Assembly: GCA_963989245.1 (NCBI GenBank)
Contig: OZ022342.1
Location: 47,267,302 to 47,331,301 of the forward strand
Source of the DNA: Nansenia antarctica
Taxonomy: Eukaryota; Chordata; Actinopteri; Argentiniformes; Microstomatidae
DNA length: 64,000 bases
Direction: 5' to 3'
The notes under the pieces were generated by a model. That model saw only the letters and a list, made by a program, of their open reading frames with translations, had not been told where the DNA came from and did not search any database. Shown piece after piece: positions 43,100-53,636 of the stretch. The first letter of the stretch is position 1. The number at the start of each line of letters is the position of its first letter. Made by a program: the position numbers and the translations under genes.

Positions 43100-43945
43100 C
43101 ACCGGACTCCCACCACCACAAATAAGGTAACACATGGCGCAAATATGAGAAACTTAGTACCCATTTCATTAAATATTCCCTCGAGTCAGTCCCAGTGTCA
43201 AAATGACATCTCCATGGCAATTTTGAATATCAGGTCCCTATCGAACATTTTTTTTTAATCATAAATGAGCTCATTTGTGATAGAAAACTCGACTGTATGC
43301 TACTCACAGAAACCTGGCTAGATACAAATGGAGCAGCAGCCCTTATTGAGGCATCTCCCCCCAACTAGTTTTTTCCAATCAATCAGAAATGGAAAAAAGG
43401 GGGGAGGAACAGCTACCATAGCTTCAAATAATCTAAACTGCAAGAGCATATCCTTTGATATATTCTCCTCCTTTGAATATCATGCCACAGTTATGGCATG
43501 CCAACCACCTATTCAAACGGTAACTGTATACAGGCCGCCGAAACCAGCCCCTACCTTCCTACCTGACTTCTCTGAGTTCCTATCCATTATCCATCCCAAT
43601 TATGATAGGATTATTATCACTGGAGATTTTAATTTTCATGTAGATAATGAGGCTGACTTGAGGGCTAGGGATTTTATTGACCTCTTGAAATCTATGGATT
43701 TTATCCAACATGTCAATGAACCCACTCACAATCATGGCCATACCCTTGATCTTGTGATTACAAAGGGTCTTGAGGTCTCAATATCAGGTATCAGCGACCT
43801 GGCCCTCTCTGACCATTTCTGTATTTCTGTATTATATGAAAACGACTTAGTAATGACCTTTAACAATAAAGTAAAAATGGCCCTAGATTCCCTGGCACCT
43901 ACCCAAAAAAAAGGTTGGAGCCAAGAGGAGAGCACCATGGCGTAA
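43100..43945 (+). pseudogene. L2 ORF2, AP endonuclease domain
   Basis: ISMAILNIRSLSN, then after a frameshift at the T-run near 43250 LDCMLLTETWL, GGGTATIASNNLN, VTVYRPPKPAPTFLPDF, IIITGDFNFHVDNEADLRA, NEPTHNHGHTLDLVITKGLE and SDLALSDHFCISVLY. All four endonuclease blocks remain recognisable across at least two frames. Confidence 0.85.
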
Positions 43946-44057
43946 CAGTGAAATAAATCTCCTAAAGAGAACATGTAGGAAAGCTGAGCGCAGATGGAGA
44001 AAGAGCAAATTACAGGTTGATCAGAATATTTTTAAAGAACATCTATCTGCCTTTAAT

Positions 44058-45870
44058 TTGGCAATGCGAAATGCTAGGAAAAATCACTTCTCAAATATAA
44101 TATCTACAAACAAGAATAACCCCAGGGTCTTGTTCTCGACAATTGATTGCCTTGTAAACCCTGCTCCTAGAACACTAGACGGCGCAGCCTCTGTCACCGA
44201 ATGCGAGGAATTTGCAGCCCACTTCAGGGATAAGATAACAAATATTAGAATGTGTATTACTCAGGAAAGACTAGGTTTGTGTAACACTAGATCCGCCACC
44301 ACAGAACATGACTATGAGCATGTTCACCATGATTAGTACTGAAACATTAGGTAAAATTGTGTCAGCTTAAACCGTCTACGTGTCCTCTTGACCCTATTCC
44401 TACCACCTTTTTAAGGACATTTTTGAATCTGTGTCTGATGACATACTAGGCATTGTAAATCACTCCCTACTTAAAGGGATATTTCCAGCGGCGCTTAAAA
44501 CTGCCCTGGTTAGACCCACCCTGAAGAAAAGTAACCAAGATCCTTCTGATCCAAAAAACTGTAGACCAATATCCAATCTCACTTTTCTAAGCAAAAGTTT
44601 AGAAAAGGCAGCGTATAAACAACTTCATGAATTCTTAGTCTTAAATAATAGGTATGACCCACTTCAGTCAGGTTTCCGATCATACCACAGCACAGAAACC
44701 GCTTTGCTTAAGGTAACTAATGACCTTAGGATAAATGCAGACTCTAAAAAAACTCTCGATTCTTGTACTCTTAGACTTAAGTGCAGCCTTTGATACGGTA
44801 GACCATTCCATACTTATTGAGAGACTTGAAAACTGGGTTGGCCTCTCAGGTCCGGTCTTAAACTGGTTCAGGACTCACCTGGCTGACCGAGACTACTTTG
44901 TAGCCCTTGGTGACCATAAGTCAAAAAATTATAGCGCAACCTGTGGAGTTCCCCAGGGGTCCATTTTAGGACCGTTGCTTTTTAGCCTATACATGCTACC
45001 CCTCAGTTCTGTTATCAAGAGGCATAGCGTTAACTACCACAGCTATGCTGACGACACTCAGCTTTATATCTCAGTAACTCCCGACGACTACAAGATGATC
45101 GACCACCTGATAGATTGTATTGCTGATATTAATATTTGGATGACACAACATTTTCTCCAACTCAATCAAGAAAAAACAGAGGTATTGATCATTGGCGATA
45201 AAACTGGGAGAGAGAAATTATCTGCACACTTGAAAACACTAGCTCTTAACACTAAGTGTCAGGCTAGGAATCTTGGTGTCATAATTGACCCAGATCTACA
45301 TTTTGAAACTCATATCAATAATACTATTAAAACATCCTTCTACCATCTAAGAAACATCACTAAGGTACAATCATATCTCTCCCAGGCAGACACCGAAAAA
45401 TGCATGCATGCGTTTGTTACTAGTAGGCTAGATTACTGTAATGCTCTCCTGACAGGTCTCCCCCAAAAAATGATTAATAGGTTCAGAATGCTGCTGCTCG
45501 TGTCCTTACTAGGACCAAACGAAGAGCGCACATCACACCTGTCTTGAGATCACTACACTGGCTCCCTGTCAGTTATAGAATAGACTTTAAGATCATTTTA
45601 CTAGTCTATAAATCACTCCACTGCGATGCGCCCAATTACAGGGTGGACATGCTCATAAGATACACACCAGCTAGACCACTAAGGTCTAGTGGCACGGAAC
45701 TTGTAATAGTGCCAGAGGCTAGGACAAAGAGATTTGGAGGATCAGCTTTTAGCATATATGCTCCTAGATTGTGGAACACCCTACCTGAGGGCCTGAGGTT
45801 GTCTAAAACTCAGGAAATGTTTAAGCGAGACCTCAAACCCTACTTATTCAATGTCGCCTTTTGCTACTAA
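44058..45870 (+). pseudogene. L2 ORF2, reverse transcriptase and C-terminus
   Basis: NARKNHFSNIISTNKNNPRV begins the linker. The RT reads ALVRPTLKKSNQDPSDPKNC, RPISNLTFLSKSLEKAAYKQ, YDPLQSGFRSYHSTETALL, VLLDLSAAFDTVDHSILIER, CGVPQGSILGPLLFSLYMLP and the catalytic YADDTQLYIS. After ALLTGLPQKMINR a frameshift leads to LRSLHWLPVSYRIDFKIILL and APRLWNTLPEGLRLSKTQEM. At least three frame breaks. Confidence 0.88.
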
Positions 45871-46189
45871 GGGAGACATTGGACATCATAGAACTAGGAT
45901 CACTAGGCCATTACACCATACTCGTGTTTTGAGATTTGTGTTGACAGGAAAAAGGACCTGGGTGCTGATGAGGCACTGTCAGCTCCCAGTAGCACCTAGA
46001 GCAGTACTGGAATCGGTACAAGGATGTACCTGGACCACCATCAGGTTGTATTGCTGTCATCTTTATTGTGTTGTTGCATCATAACTGTGCTTAAGATTCT
46101 CTTTTGGCAGGACCTGTGCCCATGCTGGATGCAGAACGATGCAGATATAACACTACATTTATGGACAGTGTGTACGCCGATAATATGCA

Positions 46190-46560
46190 AGGAACTTTTC
46201 CTGGATACATGGTGTACAGGTTTTTCGCCCTTGCTTGCTTGCTTTGCGCCGGTGGTCCTTGGGCCTCCCCTTGGGGGCCCCCGGCTGCCCCGTGTGCCTG
46301 GTTTGTTCCGCCGCCGGGGCACCTGCTTGGCCGTCCTTGTGCGGGGCCTTTGTGGTCTGTGCTTGCTTGGCTGGGCTGGGTGTGCTGGTGGTGGGGCGGG
46401 CTGGGTGTGTGGGGCGGCGGGGGCTCCCCGGGGGGGGGGGGGGTGTGGGGGCCCACCGCTGGGTGCTGGTAGGCAAACTGGCTAGTAGTCGCTCTATGTG
46501 TAGAGGGCTGCAAGGGAATTTTCCTGGCTACATAGTGTACAGGTTTTTACTTTTGCCTGC
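46190..46560 (+). repeat. G-rich block between two direct repeats in L2 3' UTR
   Basis: CAAGGAACTTTTCCTGGATA (near 46188) and CAAGGGAATTTTCCTGGCTA (near 46509) are diverged direct repeats, each followed by an AC AT.GTGTACAGG segment. Between them, 46245-46490 is strongly GC-rich with long plus-strand G runs, including about 14 consecutive G near 46428-46441. Open frames here on both strands are compositional. Confidence 0.8.
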
Positions 46561-46755
46561 TTGCGGCTCTGTCAGTATTGATTGATTGATTGATTGATTG
46601 ACTGAGAATGTTCATTATGTGAAGCGCATTGAGTTGCATCTTGTAAGAAATGCACTATACAAATACAATTTGATTTGATTTGATACCAATTGGTATTATT
46701 AAAGGGGAGGATTAATCAACCAAAATAACGTTTCCAAACTTTTTTTGAGGGGTTT

Positions 46756-46970
46756 ATATATGTTACGGTACATGTGGGAATACGGTACATGTGGGAAAAC
46801 TAGGGTTAGGGTTAGGTGCTAGGGTGCTACGGTTAGGGTTAGGGTTAGGATTAGGGGTAGGATTAGGGGTAGGGTTAGACATGCTAGCATGTACCAAGTC
46901 GACGTAGCACCTAACCCTAACCCTAGTTTTCCCACATGTACCGTATTCCCACATGTACCGTAACATATAT
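46756..46970. repeat. Hairpin with telomere-like repeats in both arms
   Basis: 46756-46821 and 46905-46970 are reverse complements (mirror sum 93726), with GTTACGGTACATGTGGGAAT and AACTAGGGTTAGGGTTAGG in the left arm and the inverse in the right. The 83-base loop has further GGTTAGGGTTAGGGTTAGGA and TTAGGGGTAGG variants. Confidence 0.93.
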
Positions 46971-46979
46971 ACATATAGT

Positions 46980-47640
46980 ACATATACTTATTAAAGTACA
47001 ATTCAATAATATTTCAACAATATTGTAGATTTTCGCTTTGAAGTGGAGAGATTATAAGTACTAATAAATGTTATTTTCTCATGTAAAATAAGGGCTGCAT
47101 TTAAATGTAAAGATACATAACAGAGCTTTTGAAAAATGTGCATCTTAAAAAATAAAGTGCTTAATTTTTGAAAAATAAATTTTAAAACGAAGTATAAAGT
47201 GTAGCTTGAGTCTCCCTTTCTCTTCTGTTTTGCTAGCATGTCCTGGGTTAATATTTTGGTTTCCCTTGTGGCTGATGATGCTGACGTAGGTATCTGTACA
47301 CCTGCATAGGTTTCAAGCTCTTGCTGAGAGACATACAGTGCGAGTCTATGATTTGTTCTTGCAATTAAGTTGACCCTCCCTTTTGCCAATTACTGACCCC
47401 TCCCTGTCCCTAGCTCTTTAGCTGTCTAGTTTTAGGTTTTGTAATTTTACTTTAGTTTTAGACTATATTGACGGAAAGTTTAGATTATCTTAGACTGTTT
47501 TAGACTAGTTTTAGTTTTTAGACTATGTAGTTTTAGTTTAGTTTTAGACTATATTGACGGAAAGTTTAGATTATCTTACTGTTTTAGACTAGTTTTAGAC
47601 TATGTAGTTTTAGTTTAGTTTTAGACTATATAGGCCAGGT
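46980..47640. repeat. No gene; a roughly 110-bp duplicated segment at 47425-47635
   Basis: GACTATATTGACGGAAAGTT and TTAGATTATCTTA each occur twice, with TTTTAGACTAGTTTTAG around them, showing a tandem duplication of about 105 bases. The rest is unassigned. Confidence 0.7.
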
Positions 47641-47709
47641 TTTGTATTGTATTTGGTCGTGGTGGATGTTGTATGCCTGTGAACAGGTCACACTTGAAAA
47701 TGAGCCCTT

Positions 47710-48047
47710 AGGCCAATGCACACAGCGTGCGATTTCTGTTGCGCGTCAACATTCCATTTTGAAGTTTGAATGGAAGTCTATGAGAACATCGCATCTCAAC
47801 ACACACGGCCCCGATTTTAATCGCACGGCGAAAATTCGATTCCATTACATTTGCAAAATTTGACAGTGCGACAAAACTCGCACGCCGTGTGCTTTGTCCC
47901 ATTCAAAATGAATGGAATCGAATTTTCACCGTGCGATTAAAATCGGGGCCGTGTGTGTTGAGATGCGATGTTCTCATAGACTTCCATTCAAACTTCAAAA
48001 TGGAATGTTGACGCGCAACAGAAATCGCACGCTGTGTGCATTGGCCT
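47710..48047. mobile_element. Palindromic MITE with 3-bp target duplication CTT
   Basis: Ends AGGCCAATGCACACAGCGTG (47710) and the inverse to 48047, with inverted arms of about 140 bases and a central part around 47850-47910. CTT at 47707-47709 and 48048-48050 suggests a 3-base duplication, as in Harbinger-type elements; class is tentative. It splits a retroelement tail (AATGAGCCCTT|CTTGGGGCTCAATGTG ... ATAAATAAAGGTTACATT), which spans about 47680-48090. Confidence 0.82.
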
Positions 48048-48988
48048 CTTGGGGCTCAATGTGTTTTTTTACCTGTATAAATAAAGGTTACATTTATTTA
48101 TTTAAAAAAACAAAAAAAACAATAGGTACATCGCTATCTGCTTGATCTTTTCACAAAACTCTTATTTTTGTTTCCCCTCAAGGAAGGTTTCAGCTACCAC
48201 TCATGCACTCCTTGACCGTCAGTAAATGTGTTTTATGTTGACGCAAAACGCAAGCAACTTTAAGGGAACATTCATTAGCACGTTGTTGGGCAGTGAATGA
48301 ATGTGTTTGAATTCTGGTGGATCGATCATATTGGGCTCTGTATCGTGTATTTTCTCTGTCCTCGGTTCAGATTTGAGTGTGTATGTTTCTGCTCAAAAGA
48401 TGGGTTTAGTCTCGTAACGCTTTACATTGCCGCTTTTAATAATCGCCATGGTCTCCAAACATATCAGACATACAGGGTTTGAACTGAACTGCCCGTGGGA
48501 AGAATGAACATGTGAGAGTCTGTCCATTCTTCATTCTTCATTAATAAGGACAAAACAGAGATAATTGTATTCGGTAAACCTGACAAAAGATCGAAAGTCA
48601 GTGCAAAACTTGATTCTCTCTCTAAACTAAAAAACAGGTCAGAAATCTTAGTGTAATTCTAGACTCTAAACTTCAACAGCCACATGAACTTGATAACTAA
48701 ATCAGCCTACTATCACCTGAAAAACATAACAAGAATGGGAGGTTTCATGTCCAAATAAAACCTTGAAAAAAAAAACTCATCCATGCATTTGTTTCGAGTA
48801 GACTTGATTATTGTAATGGTTTACTAACAGGCCTATCTAAAGGGGCTGTTCGTAAGCTGCAGCTCATCCAAAACGCAACTGCTATTGTCCTAACAAAAAT
48901 GAATACGTTTGAACACATTACACCAATCCTGAGATCCCTACACTGGCTACCAGTCTCTCACAGAAAATGGTCTGGGACCCAAATACAT

Positions 48989-49402
48989 TTCAGATCTCCT
49001 CCCACCCTATATTCATATCAGATGTCCTCCCTCCCTATATTCATATCAGATGTCCTCCCTCCCTATATTCATATCAGATCTCCTCCCTCCCTGTATTCAT
49101 ATCAGATCTCCTCCCTCCCTATATTCATATCAGATCTCCTCCCACCCTATATTCATATCAGATCACCTCACCCTGTATTCATATCAGATCTCCTCCCACC
49201 CTATATTCATATCAGATCTCCTCCCTCCCTATATTCATATCAGATGTCCTCCCACCCTATATTCATATCAGATCTCCCTCCCTGTATTCATATCAGACCT
49301 CCTCCCTCCCTATATTCATATCAGATCTCCTCCCACCCTATATTCATATCAGATCTCCCTCCCTATATTCATATCAGATCTCCTCCCACCCTATATTCAT
49401 AT
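48989..49402 (+). repeat. 28-bp minisatellite within L2 coding sequence (left part)
   Basis: Units of TATTCATATCAGATCTCCTC followed by CCTCCCTA or CCACCCTA, with shorter variants. The array continues at 50642-50795 beyond the hAT. The first unit overlaps L2 coding that would read K-Y-I-S-D-L-L, so the array most likely grew from that site. Confidence 0.93.
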
Positions 49403-50641
49403 TAGTGATGCTCCGATCTGATCGGCGCCGATCGGTATCGGCCGATATGGCCTTGATCGGTTTTGATCGGAGTTCTCAAAACGGCCGATCAAATACGACC
49501 GATCAGTTTACAAAATGGCGCCGCCAGTCTGGAAATATTACACAGTGTCGGAAAGAGACAACAAATATGCCGTTTGTAATGTCTGCTCAAAAGAAATACC
49601 TCGCGGAGGAACGCACGCAAGGTCTTTCAATACCACGAATATCATACGGCATTTGCTGCGTTCGTCGATTCGCTCAGAGAGCGCCGAAGCGCACACTGGG
49701 CTCGACGTCATAAAGGGACCGAGTGCTTTGATTGGACGAGAGGCGTTCCACGAGTGCTGGTCAGAGTTCCAGCGCGACTTCACGAGCGTAGTGTAGGTAG
49801 TGTGCAGCGACGTCATGTGACCCCGCGAGCAGGAAGTCACTTGGCCCATAGCAACAACTATTAGCGCGTGAGTTTTAGGTCTTCCTCTGTGCACCTTGCA
49901 CAAGTGTAGATAGCGAGCGACTTTTCAGCAGCAGGACATATTTTAGATGATAAGAGGAACAGGCTGAGTGCCAACAACGCTGAGATGCTTGTATTTCTCA
50001 AGGCTAATCTGTCAGTGATGCTGCTTAATCAGAAGTAAGGTTTGAGTCTGAAATCTCCTTAGGTGCAATGTTTTGTTTTTTTGTTTTATTGATTATTGCT
50101 GACTTGCTGTCTTATCTCCTCCTAAATATGACTTGAAACTGACTGACTTGAAACAGTATTTTATATTTGGCTATAGCCTGTTTATGTTGCAGTTTAGTTT
50201 GGGTATGTTTATTGTTCCTCAGGAAAGCTACAGTATACAGTATAAGCTCCAAGTTCTCTAAGAGCCCCTAGTTCCTCTCATTCGAGGGGAATGTTGCACA
50301 TTTGATGTGACAGTGTACATTTTATTTATTATGATTTTTATTTTCACATTTTATTTGTTTTTCCTTAAGTAAGCTACAGGTGGTTGTGAATTCAATAAAA
50401 CAGATGGTCGTCAATTCATGATACTTTCTCATCTCCTAATTTCATTTAAATACTTAATATACAATGTCAATGGTGTTAAGAATAATTAAAAACATAAATA
50501 ATGCTACACAATAAATAGAATGCTTCAATTGCCATTTTCGACGCTGTGATCGGTGATCGGTGATATCGGATCGGCAGATCACTGATTCCAGTGATCGGTG
50601 ATCGGTGATCAGCACCAAAAACCCTGATCGGAGCATCTCTA
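49403..50641. mobile_element. hAT derivative with BED finger, TAGTGATGCTCCGATC ends
   Basis: Left end TAGTGATGCTCCGATC, right end GATCGGAGCATCTCTA. The 8-bp target duplication ATTCATAT is at 49395-49402 and 50642-50649, inside the minisatellite. Subterminal GATCGG repeats are dense at both ends. A BED finger is encoded near the left; the rest is non-coding. Confidence 0.94.
49515..49796 (+). pseudogene. BED zinc-finger exon of hAT transposase
   Basis: APPVWKYYTVSERDNKYAVC then NVCSKEIPRGGTHARSFNTT and NIIRHLLRS: a BED finger with C-x2-C and a His, without a clear second His because the frame drifts after IRHL. No transposase core follows. Confidence 0.78.
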
Positions 50642-51210
50642 ATTCATATCAGACCTCCTCCCTCCCTATATTCATATCAGATCTCCTCCCACCCTATATT
50701 CATATCAGATCTCCCTCCCTATATTCATATCAGATCTCCTCCCACCCTATATTCATATCAGATCTCCTCCCACCCTATATTCATATCAGATGTCCTCCGA
50801 ACCTTTATTCCCTAAGGCCCCTAAGGTCAGCTGCTGCATGCTCCTGGAACAAACTCCCTGAAGAAATCAAACGCAAAATCAAGGCGCAAACCCTAAACAT
50901 ATTTAAATCTAAGCTAAAAACCTTCATGGTTTGCAGCAGTTATGATTAAACACTTCTATCAGTGTCTTTTATCCATTAACTATTGTCTTATTAAATTGTT
51001 TTATCAATTTACCTCTTATATTTGCTTTTATTCACTCGTTTTTATTTTCTTGCTATGCTCCTCTTGCTGTATTTTTAAATAATGGATGTAAAGCACTTTG
51101 AATTGCCCCTGTTGTATGAAATGTGCCATACAAATAAACTTGCCTTGCCACTGGCAGCATTGATTTTACAGCAGTGCAATGACCCTCACCACTATACAAC
51201 AAAGACTTAC

Positions 51211-51572
51211 CATCCGTGTCTTCAATCTCCACTTCTACTTCGACCTCTTGTTTCACCATCACTCCCTCCTCCCTCATTTCTTCTCCTCCATCTTCTTCTT
51301 TCACCATCACTCTCTTCTCCTCCACTTCTTCTTTCACCATCACACCATTCTGCATTACAGCTGCACCTCCATCCTCTTCTTTCACCATCACTCTCTTCTC
51401 CTCCACTTCTTCTTTCACCATCACACCATTCTCCTCTACATCTTCTTCCTCCAGCTTCACTGCCACCATCTCTGGACCCCACTGTGAGCTTTCCAGGGCT
51501 GGAGGACCACAGCCAGATCCGGGGGACTCTGTGGACTCTGGTTCATACATGGTTACATGAGCTGAAGAGGAC
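51211..51572 (-). CDS. C2H2 zinc-finger gene, exon 2 (acidic KEEE-rich region)
   Basis: Acceptor CTAGCTGCAG before 51572 and donor GTAAGT at 51210. The entry phase completes a CAG codon from exon 1; the exit phase 1 (GAT|G) fits exon 3. Encodes residues about 49-169: MYEPESTESPGSGCGPPALE, WGPEMVAVKLEEEDVEENGV and a duplicated VMVKEEVEEKRVMVKEEDGG block. Fish zinc-finger genes commonly have such an acidic exon before the fingers; it may serve as an interaction surface (inference). The plus-strand frames here are shadows. Confidence 0.82.
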
Positions 51573-52109
51573 CTGCAGCTAGAAACAATGGAGGCACAAA
51601 CAGTGCAGTCAATTATAAATGACAGCCAACCAGTTCACTGAAAGCCCATCTAGACTGACAGGACATGTCCTGCAAATGCAATAATCTATGGATTATTGAT
51701 TGCATTTCTTTGTAATTAAAGGGTCTGGAAAGTAGACATTAAACGGTTCAAATTGTATTTTGTGTCCAATACTTTACACAAGAAAAAATGACAATAATCT
51801 TCTAGTTAGGCTCAACTTCCTGGTCAGACAGAGGGCTGTATGGGCGTGGACTTTGCACGCTTGACTGGCAGCCCCCTTTCAAGCAAGCTTGCTGCGTTAT
51901 CCGTTATCCGTTATACATGACATTCATCTATTAGATGTGCTTATAGTTCTGCCCTTTAATTACCAACTGCTGCTGCTGAAATGTACTGAGCTAATACAAC
52001 GACTTGGCTAAGATTATAGTTATGCACCTGGCAGTATAATTCATCATATCAATTAAATGACCACCATTAGCATACTGTATACCTGGCACCCTATGGTGAA
52101 TTATTGAAC
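51573..52109 (-). other. Intron 1 of the zinc-finger gene, no element recognised
   Basis: AT-rich sequence without coding potential. The MITE at 52110 occupies the end next to exon 1. Confidence 0.5.
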
Positions 52110-52413
52110 CAGGGTTCGACAGTGACGCTTGCCCGCTTGCCCGGAGCAAGTAAAAAATTCAACGGATTTGTTTGCGCGAGCCCGACAACGCTGCTGGATC
52201 CTGGATATTTTTACCTGAGAAAAAGAACAACAGACGGCGCAGGCGCCAGACCAGACTAGATGATCGTGGAGTGAAGATATTATTATTATGCCGTCTGTTG
52301 TTCTTCCTGCACACAGTTAAAAGTATCCAGGATCCAGCAGTGTCATCGGGCTCGCGCAAACAAACCCGGCAAATGTTTTACTTGCTCGGGACAAGCGTTA
52401 CTGTCGAACCCTG
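52110..52413. mobile_element. Inverted-repeat MITE, CAGGGTTCGACAGT ends, 5-bp duplication
   Basis: Ends CAGGGTTCGACAGT and ACTGTCGAACCCTG, with TGAAC at 52105-52109 and 52414-52418. Arms of about 130 bases are diverged inverted copies (GCTGGATCCTGGAT versus ATCCAGGATCCAGC). hAT-like ends, but the duplication is 5, not 8, bases. It lies 52 bases from the exon 1 donor. Confidence 0.88.
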
Positions 52414-52465
52414 TGAACACAATAGGCTACTTGTGGACAGGATTCACAGCATGTGTATGACTTAC

Positions 52466-52646
52466 TGATCAGTTGTACCACAATGGTGTTGTCCTCCTTT
52501 TCTAATTCGCTGCCGTATTTTCACAATATCCTCCATGTTTAGTTTCTTCCCACACTGGACGTAGCACTGGCGCATGTCGTCATGACCAGAACAAGCAGAA
52601 GCATCCATCATTGCCCAGATGGGGAGTTCACAGTGCAGGGAAACCT
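52466..52646 (-). CDS. C2H2 zinc-finger gene, exon 1 (N-terminal region)
   Basis: The donor GTAAG begins at 52465. ATG at 52611-52609 opens MMDASACSGHDDMRQCYVQC, GKKLNMEDIVKIRQRIRKG and ends CGTTDQ, the last codon being split with exon 2. The frame is also open upstream to 52646 (SLHCELPIWAM), preceded by TTCGTAG, so this may be an internal exon with the true start further right. Domain not recognised. Confidence 0.65.
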
Positions 52647-53142
52647 ACGAATAAAGATGATCAAAATATTAAAACAAGAGTGAAGAAATTTAATCAAAAC
52701 ATATTTTATGTTTGTTTTTTTACCAGAAGTGGAAAACAGTAGCCAAGCTATATGTAGGTCCATACATATATATATATATGCATTTTGGACACTGACAGAA
52801 TTGTTGTTATTTTAGCTGTTTACCAAAACATGTTGCAGTTATAGAATGAATATGGCCTTAAAGTGCAGACTAAATACCCTCTTTAATTTGAGGGTATTCC
52901 TATCCAGATTGGAGGAAGGGTCTAGGAATTACAGCTCTTTAATATGTGGCCCCCTCTTTTTCAAGGGAAAACCAAAAGTTTAGCTTTTTCTGTGTTGACA
53001 ACACAGCAACTAGGCTGATCAAGTAAGTAAGTAAGTAAGTAAGTAAAGCTTTATTTACATAGCGCCTTTCGAACATGAAATGCAATCTTTTACTGAACAA
53101 AAAGTGCCATGGATAAGTGGTGGAAAGTGTTTGTGCTTGTTT
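52647..53142. other. Unassigned sequence; short LINE-tail-like piece
   Basis: GTAAGTAAG repeats at 53020-53045 followed by GCTTTATTTACATAGCGCCT resemble the end of an inverted LINE 3' tail. Nothing else recognised. Confidence 0.4.
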
Positions 53143-53312
53143 ATAAAGTCAGCTAGTCTGCCTGGCGATCTCCTCTGGGGCTGCCAGCCACGGGGTCGTG
53201 CGGCGGATCCTACGCAATAGGCAGGGGATAATTGGATGCTAGGTTGGGTTCAATTGGATACCAAATTGGGTGAAAAAGGGATAAAATCTGAAAAACAAAT
53301 TTAAAAAAAATA
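53143..53312 (+). mobile_element. SINE 3' part, 5'-truncated
   Basis: GTCAGCTAGTCTGCCTGGCG, GGGGTCGTGCGGCGGATCCT and TAATTGGATGCTAGGTTGGG match the complete SINE at 38475-38640 with few changes. The tRNA-like head is absent. Confidence 0.9.
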
Positions 53313-53636
53313 AAAAATAAAATCTGTTAGTTCGTTACTGTTGGTTATTTACATGTATTAATAGATCGATGTGTTTTGTCCGTTTTACAATCTGTTAATG
53401 AAGGAAGAAGGAAAAGCAAACCGAATTGTGTCAAGTCTCGTCATTTCACCCGAACTGCCGGAGTAAGCAGAAGATCTCCACCCATTCAGCTAGTTAGAGG
53501 GAGAGCTGAACAAACACACTCACTTATGCATACAGTATGCATCTACACCAGTGTTTGCTGCCTTGGGGGGGGGGGGGGGGGGGGGTGGCATAGACTGTAC
53601 TTGTACATCAAGCTGCCTCACGCTACAGAAACAGGA

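Larger units (their letters stand above)
42739..46682 (+). mobile_element. L2-clade LINE, nearly complete, inactive (copy C)
   Basis: Contains ORF1 esterase C-terminus, endonuclease, RT and a 3' UTR ending GAAATGCACTATACAAATAC then (TTTGA)n. Inserted in element X; the ATAC on both sides may be its short target duplication. Confidence 0.85.
48545..51152 (+). mobile_element. L2-clade LINE 3' part (copy D), expanded by a minisatellite and split by a hAT
   Basis: Degenerate RT C-terminus (FVSSRLDYCNGLLTGLSKGA pieces, LRSLHWLPVSHRK at 48930-48964), then the array, the hAT, the rest of the array, and LRSAAACSWNKLPEEIKRKI to TAA at about 50948. The 3' UTR ends AAGCACTTTGAATTGCCCCT, GTTGTATGAAATGTGCCATA and AACTTGCCTTGCC. 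It ends about 60 bases from exon 2 of the zinc-finger gene (minus strand). Confidence 0.85.

Noticed and set aside
46041..46585. Overlapping frames of 93-153 codons on both strands
   Set aside because: High GC and G runs remove stop codons; all frames are open and none has recognisable motifs.
46756..46970. Simple interstitial telomere (chromosome fusion scar)
   Set aside because: Only a few TTAGGG-type units per arm, arranged as an inverted repeat with shared non-telomeric sequence; a fusion would give one long head-to-head tract.
51082..51582. Plus-strand frames rich in Ser/Leu/Pro opposite the acidic exon
   Set aside because: Shadows of the minus-strand KEEE-rich exon of the zinc-finger gene, which has correct splice sites and phase.
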